Below, one piece after another: positions 13,892 through 14,489 of a stretch of DNA of 14,489 nt (its first letter is position 1; every line of letters starts with the position of its first letter). Below the pieces are notes generated by a model. That model saw nothing but the letters and a program-made list of their open reading frames with translations. It made no database searches and was not told the DNA's origin. A program made the position numbers and the translations under genes. This stretch comes from Pedobacter sp. GTDB lineage: Bacteria; Bacteroidota; Bacteroidia; Sphingobacteriales; Sphingobacteriaceae. The stretch spans positions 1 through 14,489 of the forward strand of contig JASLGV010000095.1 of NCBI GenBank assembly GCA_030149995.1, in the 5' to 3' direction.

Positions 13892-14489
13892 ATGTCACAG
13901 TTTATTTTGCACCCGGCAAATACCCGGGGTCATGCGAATCACGGATGGTTAGATGCACATCATTCATTTAGTTTTGCTAACTATTATAACCCGGAGAGAA
14001 TGCACTTTGGTGTGTTAAGGGTTTTGAATGATGATCGCATTGATGGCGGTATGGGGTTTGGTACACATCCGCACGATAATATGGAGATTATCACCATTCC
14101 TCTGGCAGGTTCTATTGCGCATAAAGACAGCATGGGCAATGCAGCCGTGATTAAAAATGGCGAAATTCAGGTGATGAGTGCCGGAACCGGTGTAAGTCAC
14201 AGTGAATTTAATGCAAATGCCGGTGAAACCCTGAATCTGTTGCAGATCTGGCTGTTCCCGAATAAAATGAACGTTACGCCACGTTACGATCAGATGACTT
14301 TAGATGTAGCGGCCAGGCACAATAATTTTCAGCAGATCTTATCACCGGATGCCAATGATGCCGGTGTATGGATCCATCAGGACGCCTGGTTCTCTCTTGG
14401 TAATTTCGATGCTGGTTTTGAAACCGGCTATGCGGTTAAACGGCCCGGAAACGGTGTATACGCTTTCGTTATCAGCGGATCGGCCGAAA
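13892..14489 (+). CDS. Pirin family protein (cut by the right edge)
   Basis: The ATG at 13892, with a weak purine-rich AAGGAAA upstream, opens a frame that runs 199 codons to the window end without a stop. Bacterial pirins of this type are usually about 230-240 residues, so most of the protein is present. It is a bicupin with an N-terminal metal site. FGTHPHDNMEIITI gives H59 and H61, and GTGVSHSEFN gives H103 and E105, the same four-ligand set (H, H, H, E) and spacing as human pirin and E. coli YhaK/YhhW. GWLDAHHSFSFANYYNPERMHFG (18-40) is the conserved opening. Known bacterial pirins include quercetin dioxygenases and metabolic regulators; which applies here cannot be told. It has its own promoter and follows the metZ terminator. 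Confidence 0.93.
   Translation, partial: MSQFILHPANTRGHANHGWLDAHHSFSFANYYNPERMHFGVLRVLNDDRIDGGMGFGTHPHDNMEIITIPLAGSIAHKDSMGNAAVIKNGEIQVMSAGTGVSHSEFNANAGETLNLLQIWLFPNKMNVTPRYDQMTLDVAARHNNFQQILSPDANDAGVWIHQDAWFSLGNFDAGFETGYAVKRPGNGVYAFVISGSAE

Noticed and set aside
1..14489. Defence system, prophage, integrated element or biosynthetic cluster
   Set aside because: All substantial genes are recognisable housekeeping or common-family genes with uniform composition. No integrase, transposase, toxin-antitoxin pair, nuclease or CRISPR repeat was seen.

Overview
The window looks like ordinary chromosomal housekeeping DNA from a member of the Bacteroidetes, most likely the Sphingobacteriaceae (Pedobacter-like). 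This rests on the fused SecDF protein, the family-typical protein sequences, the near absence of Shine-Dalgarno sequences, and several exact matches to the Bacteroidetes -7 promoter element TAnnTTTG. The organism assignment is inference from sequence character, not from a search. I saw no rRNA, tRNA, CRISPR array, insertion sequence, phage gene or compositional island.

Layout. At the extreme left edge a minus-strand gene begins with a signal-peptide-like start and leaves the window. Next is accD (minus), ending in a strong terminator. An intergenic region of about 200 bp carrying a perfect 8+8 dyad separates it from the divergent fbaA (plus). After the fbaA terminator come two coupled plus-strand genes, a small iron-permease-family membrane protein and a GNAT acetyltransferase. 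They converge on a minus-strand run transcribed as NDH-2-type dehydrogenase, mgsA, then HMG-CoA lyase. Further right on the minus strand are the large secDF fusion and then the thyA-folA pair. From about 11.2 kb the genes run rightwards: ispE, osmC, metZ, a strong terminator, and a pirin-family gene cut by the right edge.

How the genes relate. thyA and folA form the dTMP cycle: ThyA produces dihydrofolate and FolA re-reduces it. FbaA and MgsA both act around dihydroxyacetone phosphate. AccD supplies malonyl-CoA for fatty-acid synthesis, HMG-CoA lyase yields acetyl-CoA and acetoacetate, and IspE is in the non-mevalonate isoprenoid pathway. NDH-2 feeds electrons to quinone. MetZ makes homocysteine. 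OsmC and pirin are probable stress or redox proteins.

Three start codons were moved downstream of the longest reading frame (secDF to 9391, ispE to 11243, metZ to 12580). In each case the family N-terminus begins there, and the longer TTG start falls on a -7 promoter element or inside an RNA hairpin. I did not find a convincing undescribed system. The signals most worth a second look are non-coding: the accD/fbaA dyad, the metZ leader with tandem heptamers and a hairpin, the CCACGGAAA repeat element, and the tandem hairpins at the mgsA/HMG-CoA lyase junction.
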